Notes under the pieces: generated by a model
Seen by the model: the letters and a program-made list of their open reading frames with translations, nothing else
Told to the model about the DNA's origin: nothing
Database searches by the model: none
In this document: piece by piece, positions 46,419-55,715 of the stretch
Layout: each line of letters begins with the position of its first letter
Position numbering within the stretch: position 1 is the stretch's first letter
Assembly (NCBI RefSeq): GCF_900112615.1
Contig: NZ_FOMK01000001.1
Span: forward strand, 372,001-436,000
Reading direction: 5' to 3'
DNA length: 64,000 nt
Source of the DNA: Chitinophaga sp. CF118
Lineage (GTDB): Bacteria > Bacteroidota > Bacteroidia > Chitinophagales > Chitinophagaceae
Made by a program: the position numbers and the translations under genes

Positions 46419-47708
46419 TTAAATGGAGATTAAAAGCGTATTCGCGATTGCCAATTTTAATTCCTCATTAACTCCTTGTTGTTCAGCATATTCATTCCAA
46501 TTGCTAATCACATTTTGAATATCTGAAATAATTTGATCAGCTTTTTTAATATTCATTTGTGTGGCGACATTCAATAAGTCATTCCTGGTTATATCTTCTC
46601 TTTTGCCATTGACACTTAACGATTGTCTACTTACCCATATACTTCCGGGCCGATAGGCGTGACAAACATCATATGCCGGAGACAGGCTCCATAGTCCATC
46701 TTTGTCCATGGTAAAAGCAAAGTTCTTTGTATGGTCATCGCAATTCCTTGCGATCACATTAAATACCATGCGTCGAAATAATTGCTCTGCCTGAGAATAA
46801 GGCAATCCTAATATTCTTAAAGTCTGAAATAACTCCTCATAACTATAACTGCTCACCTGCTGAAAATCCCTATGCGTCAATGCGCACCAGGTTTGCACGT
46901 GTATTTTCCCCTCACCTGGTACACGATCAAATCTTCTGGTCATAAAATGGGCACGATTATCTTCCTCCAGTAAACGGCATTCAGTCATTTCAATCCCGCA
47001 GTTGATAGCCATTCTATGGTAAGCCATTTCTACCCGGCCAAAGCCATAAGTTTCACCAAATTGACTGTCATGTACCCCATCAAATTTAATGAGCCATTGT
47101 GAAAATCCTTTCGGAGCGTCGGTCTGTCCAGAACGAACCTCCCCAGTTTGTTCATTATAGGCAATTAATGCCTTTGCCCTTGCCCCTCCTGCCGAAGTTC
47201 CTATTTTCAGGATATCCATTAAGGCTTTTTGCTGATCTGCTGCCATTTGGGTATTAAAATGCAGGCGATTATTTAAAATATCACTAGCAATTTTAATTAG
47301 GCCTGATATTTCAACTTTTGTTGACAAATCAGATCTTTTAGGATGCACCGGTTCAAATTCCAGGGCACCCATACCACGAGAACCAATGAAACAGAGCATT
47401 TCCACAGGATTCATATCTCCGGGTGTTCTACCATTTTCCGCCAACCAGGCATCAATAAGGGCATTACCATATTTATCAGGAAGAACATCTGCAAGCAATC
47501 CAGGTAAACCCTTAAACGTTTTTGCATCAAGATCTGAAAAAGAAAAAATTGTTCCGGTTTGTTCTATGGGCATATGGATAGGAGCAATATCCCAATGACT
47601 CGCTGTAAATTCAGGAGTATACTCAAAGCTGGCTATTCTTTTCTCAGAATTCCATAACACTGCACCTACTCTTTTATTCCAAAGGTTAACATATGCTGTA
47701 GTCATCAT
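46419..47708 (-). CDS. hipA: HipA-type serine/threonine kinase toxin
   Basis: A 429-aa HipA-family kinase; the E. coli member phosphorylates glutamyl-tRNA synthetase, causing growth arrest and persistence. The N-terminal HipA domain (about 1-110) is followed by a P-loop-like GTSAGGARAKA (about residue 170). The kinase core shows QWLIKFDGVHDS (ATP-site Lys), the catalytic ARNCDDHTKNFAF (about 320) and metal-binding LSPAYDVCHAY. All key residues are present, so it should be active. It overlaps hipB by one base (TAATG). It differs from the two-part HipS-HipT arrangement in being full length. Confidence 0.9.
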   Translation of the reverse strand: MMTTAYVNLWNKRVGAVLWNSEKRIASFEYTPEFTASHWDIAPIHMPIEQTGTIFSFSDLDAKTFKGLPGLLADVLPDKYGNALIDAWLAENGRTPGDMNPVEMLCFIGSRGMGALEFEPVHPKRSDLSTKVEISGLIKIASDILNNRLHFNTQMAADQQKALMDILKIGTSAGGARAKALIAYNEQTGEVRSGQTDAPKGFSQWLIKFDGVHDSQFGETYGFGRVEMAYHRMAINCGIEMTECRLLEEDNRAHFMTRRFDRVPGEGKIHVQTWCALTHRDFQQVSSYSYEELFQTLRILGLPYSQAEQLFRRMVFNVIARNCDDHTKNFAFTMDKDGLWSLSPAYDVCHAYRPGSIWVSRQSLSVNGKREDITRNDLLNVATQMNIKKADQIISDIQNVISNWNEYAEQQGVNEELKLAIANTLLISI

Positions 47709-48064
47709 TACCAGTCTGATTTTCGTTTAGTTTGGTTTGATTTTTTTGTTGTTTTGGTACTTACCCTTATTCTTTGCTTTTGTTCAGCAGCAGCAACCAT
47801 TAGCGGACTTATTTCAGGTTTGACCTCCAGCGCATTTAAGATATGGAGTTGCTTTAATGCACGCAAAACTTGAATCAGAGAAAGCAGCTTGACTTGTTTT
47901 CCTGATTCAAGTTGAATCAAGGTCGACCGGTTAACACCTGCCTCACTAGCCAATTGCTGCTGGGTTTTATTCTGTTTGATACGGTTCGACCGGATAAAAT
48001 CACCTATCAGATCTATATAATATAAGTCATTTTTAGAATAGATATTTATGTCGGACTTTTCCAT
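47708..48064 (-). CDS. hipB: HipB-type XRE antitoxin
   Basis: A 118-aa XRE-family repressor. The helix-turn-helix is at about 20-70 (IKQNKTQQQLASEAGVNRST, LIQLESGKQVKL). A longer-than-usual basic C-terminal tail (KQRIRVSTKTTKKSNQTKRK) follows. As first gene of the pair it should neutralise HipA and repress the operon. Three copies of TTAATGTTG(A/C) in the 130 bp upstream are candidate operators. Confidence 0.88.
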   Translation of the reverse strand: MEKSDINIYSKNDLYYIDLIGDFIRSNRIKQNKTQQQLASEAGVNRSTLIQLESGKQVKLLSLIQVLRALKQLHILNALEVKPEISPLMVAAAEQKQRIRVSTKTTKKSNQTKRKSDW

Positions 48065-48085
48065 CTTTAAAGGGTTAAATGATCC

Positions 48086-48185
48086 TTAATGTTGAATAAC
48101 CTCAACAAATTTAAGCATTTTGATATAAATACTAAAATTGATGGGGAAAGTCAACATTAACAGCCATTTTTCTCCTTAATGTTGC
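48086..48185. promoter_or_regulatory. Three candidate HipB operator half-sites
   Basis: TTAATGTTGA at 48086-48095, its exact inverse TCAACATTAA at 48151-48160, and TTAATGTTGC at 48176-48185, all within 125 bp upstream of hipB. The last two face each other. Assignment to HipB is by position only. Confidence 0.5.
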
Positions 48186-48380
48186 CTAAACCAAACATTA
48201 TGCGGTTTTTATCAACGAAGATTATTTGAACATATTCAACATGATATATTGTATAATTTAGGTAGTGATTTAGGAATTAAAGTTCTGAGATAAATATGAA
48301 GAATTGGTTAACCTGATGTTATTAGTGCTATAATTACTGGTAATTTAAAGCTCATAGATAGTATTATTCAGGAGACAGGG

Positions 48381-48496
48381 CAACTACACCTACCTCGAAC
48401 TTTTATTATATTATATTCACCTTCCAGACCTTAAACACCCCCTAAATCCGCTAAATCCTGCAGAATTTGGTTCGAGGTTACGATACCTGGGGCCGC
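48381..48496 (+). repeat. 116-bp repeat, copy A (internal island junction)
   Basis: Similar over its whole length to 59233-59349. Both contain ACCTCGAACTTTT, then TCCTGCA.AATTTGGTTCGAGG and end at ACCTGGGGCCGC; CCTCGAAC and GTTCGAGG form an inverted pair. Copy A is followed at once by the palindrome TTGATAACTTATCAA (48497-48511) rather than by AAGCTTTAAAGCC. It looks like an old attachment site of a mobile element. Confidence 0.75.
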
Positions 48497-48519
48497 TTGA
48501 TAACTTATCAAATCGTATT

Positions 48520-48633
48520 AAAGGGCTCATAAAACGCTGGTTTTGTGGGCCCTTTAAAATTTTCCGCCTCAATTCGTATCAAACAAAATCAACCGAATAG
48601 GTGTCCCAAACCACTGCTTAGATTTGGGACACC
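48520..48633. repeat. Two strong hairpins
   Basis: A 16-bp stem with two G-U pairs (48520-48535 with 48540-48555), and a perfect 11-bp stem GGTGTCCCAAA (48600-48610) with TTTGGGACACC (48623-48633). No gene lies between; both may be terminators or old element ends. Confidence 0.7.
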
Positions 48634-48740
48634 GAGTTTTCCGAGAACGCCCTACAGATGAGGGTTTGAAGCGACGGAACTTTTAGTGATGGATTTGATA
48701 ATTCGTAAAACACAAAGGAGGTGGAAAATGGAACACCGGA

Positions 48741-49484
48741 TCAGTAGTCTTTTTTACCTTCCACTTCTATTATCTTAGCCCCATGAGCTTCGGCATCATT
48801 AAGCAACTTCTTTAAGATTGCATACTGCTGGTCGTTCACAATTGAAGTATAGTCATCCCCGGTTGGTCCTTCAGGATAAGCCAATTTTACGTGGTGATCA
48901 TATGCTTTGATAAAAGCGTTTACTTCAGTTTCATGTACCAATGCATAATCTGGTGCAATACATGTTTGCCCGGCACTCAGGAGTTTTCCATACACAATAC
49001 GGGATGCGGCTTTTTCGAGTGAATAACCTTTAGAAATAATGACAGGTGATTTACCTCCCAATTCCAGGGTCAAGGGCACGAGGTTTTCGCTTGCCGCTTT
49101 CATCACAGATCGTCCTACGGCTTTACTGCCGGTAAAAATAAGATGATCAAAAGGCAATTTGCTGAATGCGGCCCCATCACCATTTACCAGGGTTACCTGT
49201 TCTTTTGGAAAAATTTCACTGAACATAGCAGCAATCAACAAAAGTAGATTCACTTGATGCCTGGGTTTTAAACCAAACGGAGGAACATCTGACACAAAAT
49301 GACGTGTAAATAGATAAAGAGTAAAATCCGTTTCGAATTTTATCAAACGGCCGATTTGTTTGGTAAAACCCTTGAAATCCACTTCCCAAAAATTAGTGTT
49401 AAAAGTTTTTCGCCTAATTGAATTGAAAATGAATGATTTGTGCTGATGCAGGTTCATCAATAAAGAAATTTTCACCGGAATCAT
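48741..49484 (-). pseudogene. Aldehyde dehydrogenase fragment (coniferyl aldehyde dehydrogenase-like)
   Basis: Homology is clear only from about residue 88 of the open frame: SEIFPKEQVTLVNGDG, AAFSKLPFDHLIFTGSKAVG, the general-base Glu in LTLELGGKSPVII and the catalytic Cys in LSAGQTCIAPDY. The first ~85 codons do not resemble the family. The cofactor-binding N-terminus and about 200 C-terminal residues are missing, because the frame ends at EGKKDY. A full enzyme is about 450-480 aa. It is almost certainly inactive, cut at both ends, and sits at the edge of the efflux module. Confidence 0.8.
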
Positions 49485-49503
49485 AAAAATTTATTTTGAA
49501 AAT

Positions 49504-49516
49504 TGAACAATGTTCA
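49504..49516. promoter_or_regulatory. TetR operator 1
   Basis: Palindrome TGAACA-A-TGTTCA, 25 bp before the regulator ATG and overlapping its likely promoter. The same palindrome recurs at 50178-50190. Confidence 0.7.
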
Positions 49517-49541
49517 TTTTTTTTGTACTGAAATTGATTTT

Positions 49542-50159
49542 ATGGGTACTACAGAAAGAAAAGCAAAAGAGAAGGAAGAACTGAAAGCGCTTATTTTAAA
49601 AGCTGCCCGTAAGTTGTTTATAGAAAAAGGCATCGGACAAACAACTATCAGAAATATCGCTGATTCCATAGACTACAGCATCGGTACGGTATATGTTTAT
49701 TTCAGGGATAAGAATGAAATACTCCATGCGCTGCATACACAGGGCTTCGTAGACCTCGGCGGCCAGTTGAAAGTATTATTTAGCGTAAAAGACCCGATGG
49801 AGCGGCTGAAGGCAATGGGCAAAGTGTATATCAATTATGGCCTGGATAACCCGGAAATGTACGATCTGATGTTTACTCTTAGAGCACCTATGGAGTTCCT
49901 TGAAACAATCCAAAAAGATGAGTGGGATGAAGGGAAAGCAAGCTTTGATTTGCTAAGAACTACGGTAATACAGTGTATGGATGCCGGGCATTTTAAAGGG
50001 CATAAACTGGACCCGTTGTGTTTTCTGATATGGAGTTGTATACATGGCATGTGCAGCCTGGAAATAGGTTCCCGTACGAAAAACGCGAATATTAAAAACC
50101 CTGAAAATATTGTAACAGATGCGTACGATGAATTTTTAATAATCATAAGTAATCTGTAA
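49542..50159 (+). CDS. TetR/AcrR-family repressor of the efflux operon
   Basis: A 205-aa repressor from the ATG at 49542 (a TTG at 49503 is in frame but would place the operator inside the gene). The N-terminal HTH is at about 10-60: ALILKAARKLFIEKGIGQTT, IRNIADSIDYSIGTVYVYF. The ligand-binding domain is all-helical and not assignable to a drug. Identical palindromes flank the gene: one before it, one before the tolC-like gene. So it should repress both itself and the RND operon until an inducer binds. Confidence 0.88.
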   Translation: MGTTERKAKEKEELKALILKAARKLFIEKGIGQTTIRNIADSIDYSIGTVYVYFRDKNEILHALHTQGFVDLGGQLKVLFSVKDPMERLKAMGKVYINYGLDNPEMYDLMFTLRAPMEFLETIQKDEWDEGKASFDLLRTTVIQCMDAGHFKGHKLDPLCFLIWSCIHGMCSLEIGSRTKNANIKNPENIVTDAYDEFLIIISNL

Positions 50160-50177
50160 TTTTTTTTGCTCTCATAT

Positions 50178-50190
50178 TGAACATTGTTCA
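50178..50190. promoter_or_regulatory. TetR operator 2
   Basis: TGAACA-T-TGTTCA, 33 bp before the outer-membrane factor gene; a related half site GGTTCATT lies downstream (50203-50210). It would control the efflux operon. Confidence 0.7.
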
Positions 50191-50222
50191 TTTAAAATAT
50201 ATGGTTCATTAAAATAAAAATC

Positions 50223-51563
50223 ATGAAAAAATTTCTCACATTTCTTTTACTGTTATTATGCGTTGGAAGCGCTTATGCACAAACACACCTGGAGCAATAT
50301 GTCAACACGGGTCTGAGTAATAATGAAACAATCCGCCAGCAGCAATTTTTACTTGATAAAAGTCTCTGGGCTTTGAAAGAAGCTAAATCATTATTCCGCC
50401 CCAACGTTGAGTTTAATGGAAACTATACCCTTGCAGGCGGCGGACGCACCGTGGATATTCCGGTGGGAGATTTAATGAACCCCGTTTACAAAACACTTAA
50501 CCAACTGACAGGTACCAATAATTTTCCGCAAATACAAAACCAAAGTGTACTGCTGAACCCCAATAACTTTTATGATGTAAAACTACATACCACTTTTCCG
50601 GTCATCAATGCAGAAATAGCTTACAATAAAAAAATAAAAAGGCAGCAGTATGATTTGCAAAAGATAGAAATAGACATCTACAAACGGGAGCTTGTAAAAG
50701 AAATCAAAGTTGCTTATTATAATTATTTACAGGCAACGACAGCCATCGGGATTTATGAAAATGCCCTTGCACTGGTAAAAGAAAACGAAAGGATAAACAC
50801 TTCTCTTCTTAATAACCAAAAAGTAAACCGCACGGCAGTAATAAGGAGCAATAATGAAGTAACAAAGATTACGGCACAACTGAACACCGCCATGATAAAC
50901 CGCGATAATGCCAGAGACTTTTTTAATTTTTTAATCAACCAACCGCTGACCACTCCCATACTTATTGATTCAATAACTAATATTCCTGACCCACATGTTG
51001 CAGATGATACTGCTGTAAATAAAAGAGAAGAATTATTAAAGTTAAATACAGCATCCGCAATTAATAAGAACCTTATTGGTCTTGCCAACTCCTACAAAAT
51101 ACCAAAACTAAATTCCTTTCTTGATTTAGGCTCTCAGGCTTTTGATTTTAAAGTAAACGATAAATCGCCTTATTATTTCTTCGGGGTTTCACTTGCCTGG
51201 GATATTTTTTCAGGAGGCAAAAATAAATATAAAGTAAAACAGGTGGAGGCGGATGCTAAAGTGATTGCATCGCAGACAAGCAATACCGAACAGCAACTGA
51301 GATTACAGGTTAGCATGGCTGCTAATTCATTCAACACCGCGCTTATAAATTACAATGCCGCTGTTTCACAAGTGGCTTCTACTGAAAAATATTATAGTGA
51401 TGAATTGCGGCTGTACAAAGAGGGCATCGCACTGTACATAGAACTGCTGGATGCACAAAACCAACTCGTATCTGCCCAACTTCAGGCAAATATTTCACTC
51501 TACGACACATTTGTAAAGCAGGCAGAAATAGAACGCGCCACTGCCAGTTTCATCATTCAATAA
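50223..51563 (+). CDS. TolC-family outer-membrane efflux protein
   Basis: A 446-aa outer-membrane channel. The signal peptide is about residues 1-20 (FLLLLLCVGSAYAQ). Two OEP repeats of long coiled-coil helices follow (about 25-230 and 250-440), e.g. VKEIKVAYYNYLQATTAIGI and LRLQVSMAANSFNTALINYN, with the expected YKEGIALYIELLDAQNQLVS near the end. It forms the exit duct for the RND pump encoded two genes downstream; 18 bp separate it from the fusion protein gene. Confidence 0.92.
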   Translation: MKKFLTFLLLLLCVGSAYAQTHLEQYVNTGLSNNETIRQQQFLLDKSLWALKEAKSLFRPNVEFNGNYTLAGGGRTVDIPVGDLMNPVYKTLNQLTGTNNFPQIQNQSVLLNPNNFYDVKLHTTFPVINAEIAYNKKIKRQQYDLQKIEIDIYKRELVKEIKVAYYNYLQATTAIGIYENALALVKENERINTSLLNNQKVNRTAVIRSNNEVTKITAQLNTAMINRDNARDFFNFLINQPLTTPILIDSITNIPDPHVADDTAVNKREELLKLNTASAINKNLIGLANSYKIPKLNSFLDLGSQAFDFKVNDKSPYYFFGVSLAWDIFSGGKNKYKVKQVEADAKVIASQTSNTEQQLRLQVSMAANSFNTALINYNAAVSQVASTEKYYSDELRLYKEGIALYIELLDAQNQLVSAQLQANISLYDTFVKQAEIERATASFIIQ

Positions 51564-51581
51564 ATAAAAAATCAAACTATT

Positions 51582-52631
51582 ATGAAAAAAATACAATTAC
51601 TCAGCCTTGCTGCAACAATATTGGTTTTATTTTCTTGCAAGGAGAAAGAGAAAGCAAAAAAAACATTGGGAGAAGCAGATGTTATCCCTGTAAAGATATC
51701 TTCTTTATCTGCGTTAGGATTATCCAAAAAAATAAGTGCTACAGGTCTCGTAAGCACAGAAAATGAAGCTAAATATTCTTTCAAAATAGGCGGCATAATT
51801 AGCCGTGTTTTTGTAGAAGAAGGCCAGTTCTTCCGAAAAGGTCAGTTGCTTGCTACACTCAATTCAACTGAAATTGCTGCCGGCGTTTCACAATCCAGCT
51901 TAAATGTAGAGAAGGCACAGCGTGATTATGAACGGGCAGTTAATCTATACAAAGACAGTGTTTTTACATTAGAGCAGTTGCAAAATACCAAGACTGCCCT
52001 GGATATTGCTCAAAAAGCAAAAGAGGCTGTTGCCTTTAATGAACACTATTCGAAAATATATGCAGCATCTGATGGTTTTGTAAGTCAGAAAATCGCCAGC
52101 GAAGGAGAAGTAATCGGGCTTGGTATGCCGGTCCTTGCTATCAATGAAACCCAGCAAAATAATAACTACTTACTTAAAGTTGGTGTAACCGACCGCGAGT
52201 GGGCAATCATTAATCCCGGGCAAACCGCAACAGTGACACTTGATGGATATGCTGATAAGAAAATTGATGCTTTCGTGTTTCGTAAATCGCAGGCGGCAGA
52301 TCGTACACTTGGCTCCTTTCAAATAGAATTGAAATTGAAATTAAAGGATATAAAACCGGCAGTGGGCATGTTTGGCAAAGCGGAAATAGCTACCAATCAG
52401 GATGAAAATGTGAAGGTGATCCCATACGGTTCTCTGGTAGAAGCCGATGGCGATAAGGCATTCGTATTTATACCTGACGGAGCCAATAAGGTTAGGAAAA
52501 TTCCAGTAACTATTTCAAGGATTGACAATCAACAGGTTTATCTAAAAGATGGACTTGATGGAGTGGAAGAAATCGTGATCTCTAATAGTGCCTATCTCAA
52601 CGAAAAATCTACAATAAAAATCATCCGTTAA
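51582..52631 (+). CDS. RND efflux periplasmic adaptor (membrane fusion lipoprotein)
   Basis: A 349-aa adaptor linking pump and channel. The lipoprotein signal has a lipobox ending LVLFSC (Cys19). The barrel-sandwich hybrid halves are IGGIISRVFVEEGQFFRKGQ and YAASDGFVSQKIASEGEVIG, separated by a short helical hairpin (about 105-150). Beta-barrel and membrane-proximal domains follow (about 195-349). The short hairpin is normal for Bacteroidota adaptors. It is the second gene of the operon, 11 bp before the pump gene. Confidence 0.92.
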   Translation: MKKIQLLSLAATILVLFSCKEKEKAKKTLGEADVIPVKISSLSALGLSKKISATGLVSTENEAKYSFKIGGIISRVFVEEGQFFRKGQLLATLNSTEIAAGVSQSSLNVEKAQRDYERAVNLYKDSVFTLEQLQNTKTALDIAQKAKEAVAFNEHYSKIYAASDGFVSQKIASEGEVIGLGMPVLAINETQQNNNYLLKVGVTDREWAIINPGQTATVTLDGYADKKIDAFVFRKSQAADRTLGSFQIELKLKLKDIKPAVGMFGKAEIATNQDENVKVIPYGSLVEADGDKAFVFIPDGANKVRKIPVTISRIDNQQVYLKDGLDGVEEIVISNSAYLNEKSTIKIIR

Positions 52632-52642
52632 TACTAACAGAT

Positions 52643-55600
52643 ATGAAGATTACAAATTTTGCCGTTAAAAACTATCAGTTCACCCTCATTATATTCCTGC
52701 TGTTTGCTGTAGTTGGTGTACTTACTTTGTTTACAATGCCTCGTTCGGAAGACCCAACTATACATCCACCGGAATATCTCATAACTGTTATATACCCTGG
52801 CACAAGTCCTAAAGACATGGAGGAGCAAGTAGTAAAGCCCATTGAAAATAAAATTTACGGGCTGGAAAACATTGATAAATTGCTTACCACCGTTGAAGAC
52901 GGTGTGGCGGCAATTCAGGTGAAATTCAAATATGGCGTTAATATAGATAATAAATACCAGGAGATTTCTACAGAAATAAACGCGTTAAAAAACAGTGAGC
53001 TTCCTAAAGATATTTATCTTATCAAAACAGAAAAGATTTCTTCTTCCGATGTAAAAATTTTACAGGTTGCATTGGCTTCGGATAATGCCTCCGATAAATT
53101 GTTGAGAGATGAAGCCGACATACTAAAAACACGCCTGGAGAAAATAACAGACCTTAAAGAAGTCAAATATTCCGGAATGCCGGAACAGGAAATCCGTATT
53201 GATGTGCAATTGGACAAACTGGCGCAACTGAAAATTCCGCTCAACGTAGTTGAAGGCAGTTTGCAAAGTGAAGCGGCAGACATTCCTGGTGGAAGCATCA
53301 ACCTGGACAGCAAGGTTTTTAATGTGAAGACCAGCGGCAAACTTAAGAACGTTGAGGATGTTGCCAATACCGTCATCTACAATGCCAACGGAAAAATTAT
53401 TTATTTGAAAGATGTGGCTGAAGTAAGTTATAGAAACGAAATGGTCAACCACATTACACGTGTAAACGGGCATCATTGTGTACTGGTTACGGCAGCAATG
53501 AAAGATGGAGTTAATATAACGCAAGTGCAGGGGGAATTTTATCCGGTATTGGATGAATTTTCTAAAGTATTGCCTGCTAACATCCAGCTCGTGAAAACTT
53601 TTGACCAGGCAACTATGGTCTCACAACGTTTGGGACATCTCGGATTTGATTTTGGTTTAGCAATTCTTTTAGTAGTCATTACCTTATTGCCTTTAGGATT
53701 TAGAGCATCACTCATTGTTATGATCTCTATTCCGCTTTCTTTAGCATTAGGGCTTATAGCATTGAATTTATTTGGGTTTTCGTTGAACCAACTAAGTATT
53801 GTTGGTCTCGTTGTGGCATTGGGATTGTTAGTAGATGACAGTATTGTAGTTATTGAAAATATAGAAAGATGGCTTAGAGAAGGACATTCACGAATGGATG
53901 CTGTTCTGAAAGGCACTAAACAAATAGGTGTAGCAGTTGTAGGATGTACAGCCACTTTGGTAATTGCGTTTTTGCCTCTCGCCTTCCTGCCGGATGCAGC
54001 CGGTGAATTTATGCGCAGCTTGCCTATGGCTGTTATCACCAGCGTGCTGGCATCAATGATCGTGGCTTTAACACTTGTTCCTTTCATGGGAAGCCGGATA
54101 TTGAAAACGCATACACATGGAGAAGGCAATTTTTTCCTGAAGCAACTGCAAAAATTTCTCACCTACAGTTATCGCGGTATTATGCCACGAGCTTTAAAAT
54201 ATCCTAAAACAACCATTGGAATATCATTAATACTTAGTGCTCTCGCCTTTTTCTTATTTACAAAAACGGGATTCAAACTTTTTCCAACCTCTGAAAAGCC
54301 AATGTTTCTTATCAATATCAAAATGCCGCTGCAGGCTGATATTCCTGAAAGTGATCGTGTAACCAAGCTCGTAGAAAATGAATTGAAGCAACACAAAGAG
54401 ATTGTGTATTATACAAGCAATGTAGGAAAAGGAAATCCGCAGATTTATTATAATGTACATCAACAGGACGTAAAGCCCGACTTTGCCCAGATTTTTGTAC
54501 AGATGGATGATGAGGCAAGTCCTGACTCTAAAGTAGAGTTAGTTAAACAGCTAAGAGAAAAGTTTAAAGATTTTCCTTATGCCAAAATTGAAGTGAAAGA
54601 TTTTGAACAGGGCCCCCCGATAGAAGCCAACATAGTTGTAAGGGTTTTTGGTGAAGACCCGGACACGCTGCGTAGGCTTTCCTTTAAAGTGGAGGATATT
54701 TTACGCAACAACCCAGGTACTGTTTACATCAATAACGAATTAAACACTTACAAGTCTGACATTAAAATAGAAATAAACAAAGAAAAAGCCCGCACATTGG
54801 GCGTGCTTACAAGCGATGTTGATAAGGTAATTCGAATGGCGGTAGCAGGATTAACTGTTGGTGATTATATAGATGACAGAGGCGATGCCCGCAATGTTGT
54901 CCTGACACTTCCCAAAGATAAATTTTCAAATTTAGATGCATTCAAAAATCTGTACGTAAACAACATACAAGGTCTTCCTGTATTGGTTAATCAGATTGCA
55001 ACCATTTCTTTTGAAACATCGCCTACGGCAATAAATCATTTTAATAAATCGCGTTTCGCAAAGGTTACCTCTCTAACCAAAGAAGGTGTATATGCAAACG
55101 ATCTACTAAAGGATATTGTTCCGCAACTGGACAAACTTAAAATGCCGCCTGGTTACTATTACAAGTTATCCGGTGAAGCGGAATCGGAAGGCGATACACT
55201 GGGTGGAAATTTTTTGTCAGTTATCCTGTTAAGTACATTCCTTTTTATTGGAGTTCTGTTACTACAATTTAAGACGTTTAAAGGTATCATCATTGTACTA
55301 TCTATTATTCCATTAGGAATTCTCGGAGGTGTGGTAATGCTATTGATCACCGGCCATCCGATGTCAATGGTTTCTATTATTGGTTTCATTGGTTTGTCCG
55401 GCATACAAGTCAAGAATTCGCTGTTACTCGTTGATTTTACCAACCAGTTGCGGGCCGAAGGATATAGCATAGACGATGCAATTAATAAAGCAGGAGAAAC
55501 CCGTTTTTTACCGGTTGTGCTTACGTCCATAACAGCTATTTGCGGATTAATTCCTCTTGCCTGGAATCCGAATCCACTTATCGCTCCATTAGCGATTGTG

Positions 55601-55693
55601 TTGATTGGTGGATTAATCAGTTCAACCATTCTTTCAAGAATTGTAACGCCGGTAATGTATAAGCTTATTCCGCCTTCCATTGAAAATATTTAA
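52643..55693 (+). CDS. RND multidrug efflux pump, inner-membrane transporter
   Basis: A 1016-aa AcrB-type proton-driven pump with 12 membrane segments in two halves and two large periplasmic loops. The TM4 Asp pair of drug (HAE) pumps is present in LGLLVDDSIVVIENIERWL (about residue 400), which argues against a metal (HME) pump. Other marks: SEDPTIHPPEYLITVIYPGT, the second-half GFIGLSGIQVKNSLLLVDF, and TRFLPVVLTSITAICGLIPL. It works with the adaptor and channel encoded just upstream, under the TetR regulator. The substrate is not predictable. Confidence 0.95.
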   Translation: MKITNFAVKNYQFTLIIFLLFAVVGVLTLFTMPRSEDPTIHPPEYLITVIYPGTSPKDMEEQVVKPIENKIYGLENIDKLLTTVEDGVAAIQVKFKYGVNIDNKYQEISTEINALKNSELPKDIYLIKTEKISSSDVKILQVALASDNASDKLLRDEADILKTRLEKITDLKEVKYSGMPEQEIRIDVQLDKLAQLKIPLNVVEGSLQSEAADIPGGSINLDSKVFNVKTSGKLKNVEDVANTVIYNANGKIIYLKDVAEVSYRNEMVNHITRVNGHHCVLVTAAMKDGVNITQVQGEFYPVLDEFSKVLPANIQLVKTFDQATMVSQRLGHLGFDFGLAILLVVITLLPLGFRASLIVMISIPLSLALGLIALNLFGFSLNQLSIVGLVVALGLLVDDSIVVIENIERWLREGHSRMDAVLKGTKQIGVAVVGCTATLVIAFLPLAFLPDAAGEFMRSLPMAVITSVLASMIVALTLVPFMGSRILKTHTHGEGNFFLKQLQKFLTYSYRGIMPRALKYPKTTIGISLILSALAFFLFTKTGFKLFPTSEKPMFLINIKMPLQADIPESDRVTKLVENELKQHKEIVYYTSNVGKGNPQIYYNVHQQDVKPDFAQIFVQMDDEASPDSKVELVKQLREKFKDFPYAKIEVKDFEQGPPIEANIVVRVFGEDPDTLRRLSFKVEDILRNNPGTVYINNELNTYKSDIKIEINKEKARTLGVLTSDVDKVIRMAVAGLTVGDYIDDRGDARNVVLTLPKDKFSNLDAFKNLYVNNIQGLPVLVNQIATISFETSPTAINHFNKSRFAKVTSLTKEGVYANDLLKDIVPQLDKLKMPPGYYYKLSGEAESEGDTLGGNFLSVILLSTFLFIGVLLLQFKTFKGIIIVLSIIPLGILGGVVMLLITGHPMSMVSIIGFIGLSGIQVKNSLLLVDFTNQLRAEGYSIDDAINKAGETRFLPVVLTSITAICGLIPLAWNPNPLIAPLAIVLIGGLISSTILSRIVTPVMYKLIPPSIENI

Positions 55694-55715
55694 TCATTCA
55701 TAAAATCAAAACAAA

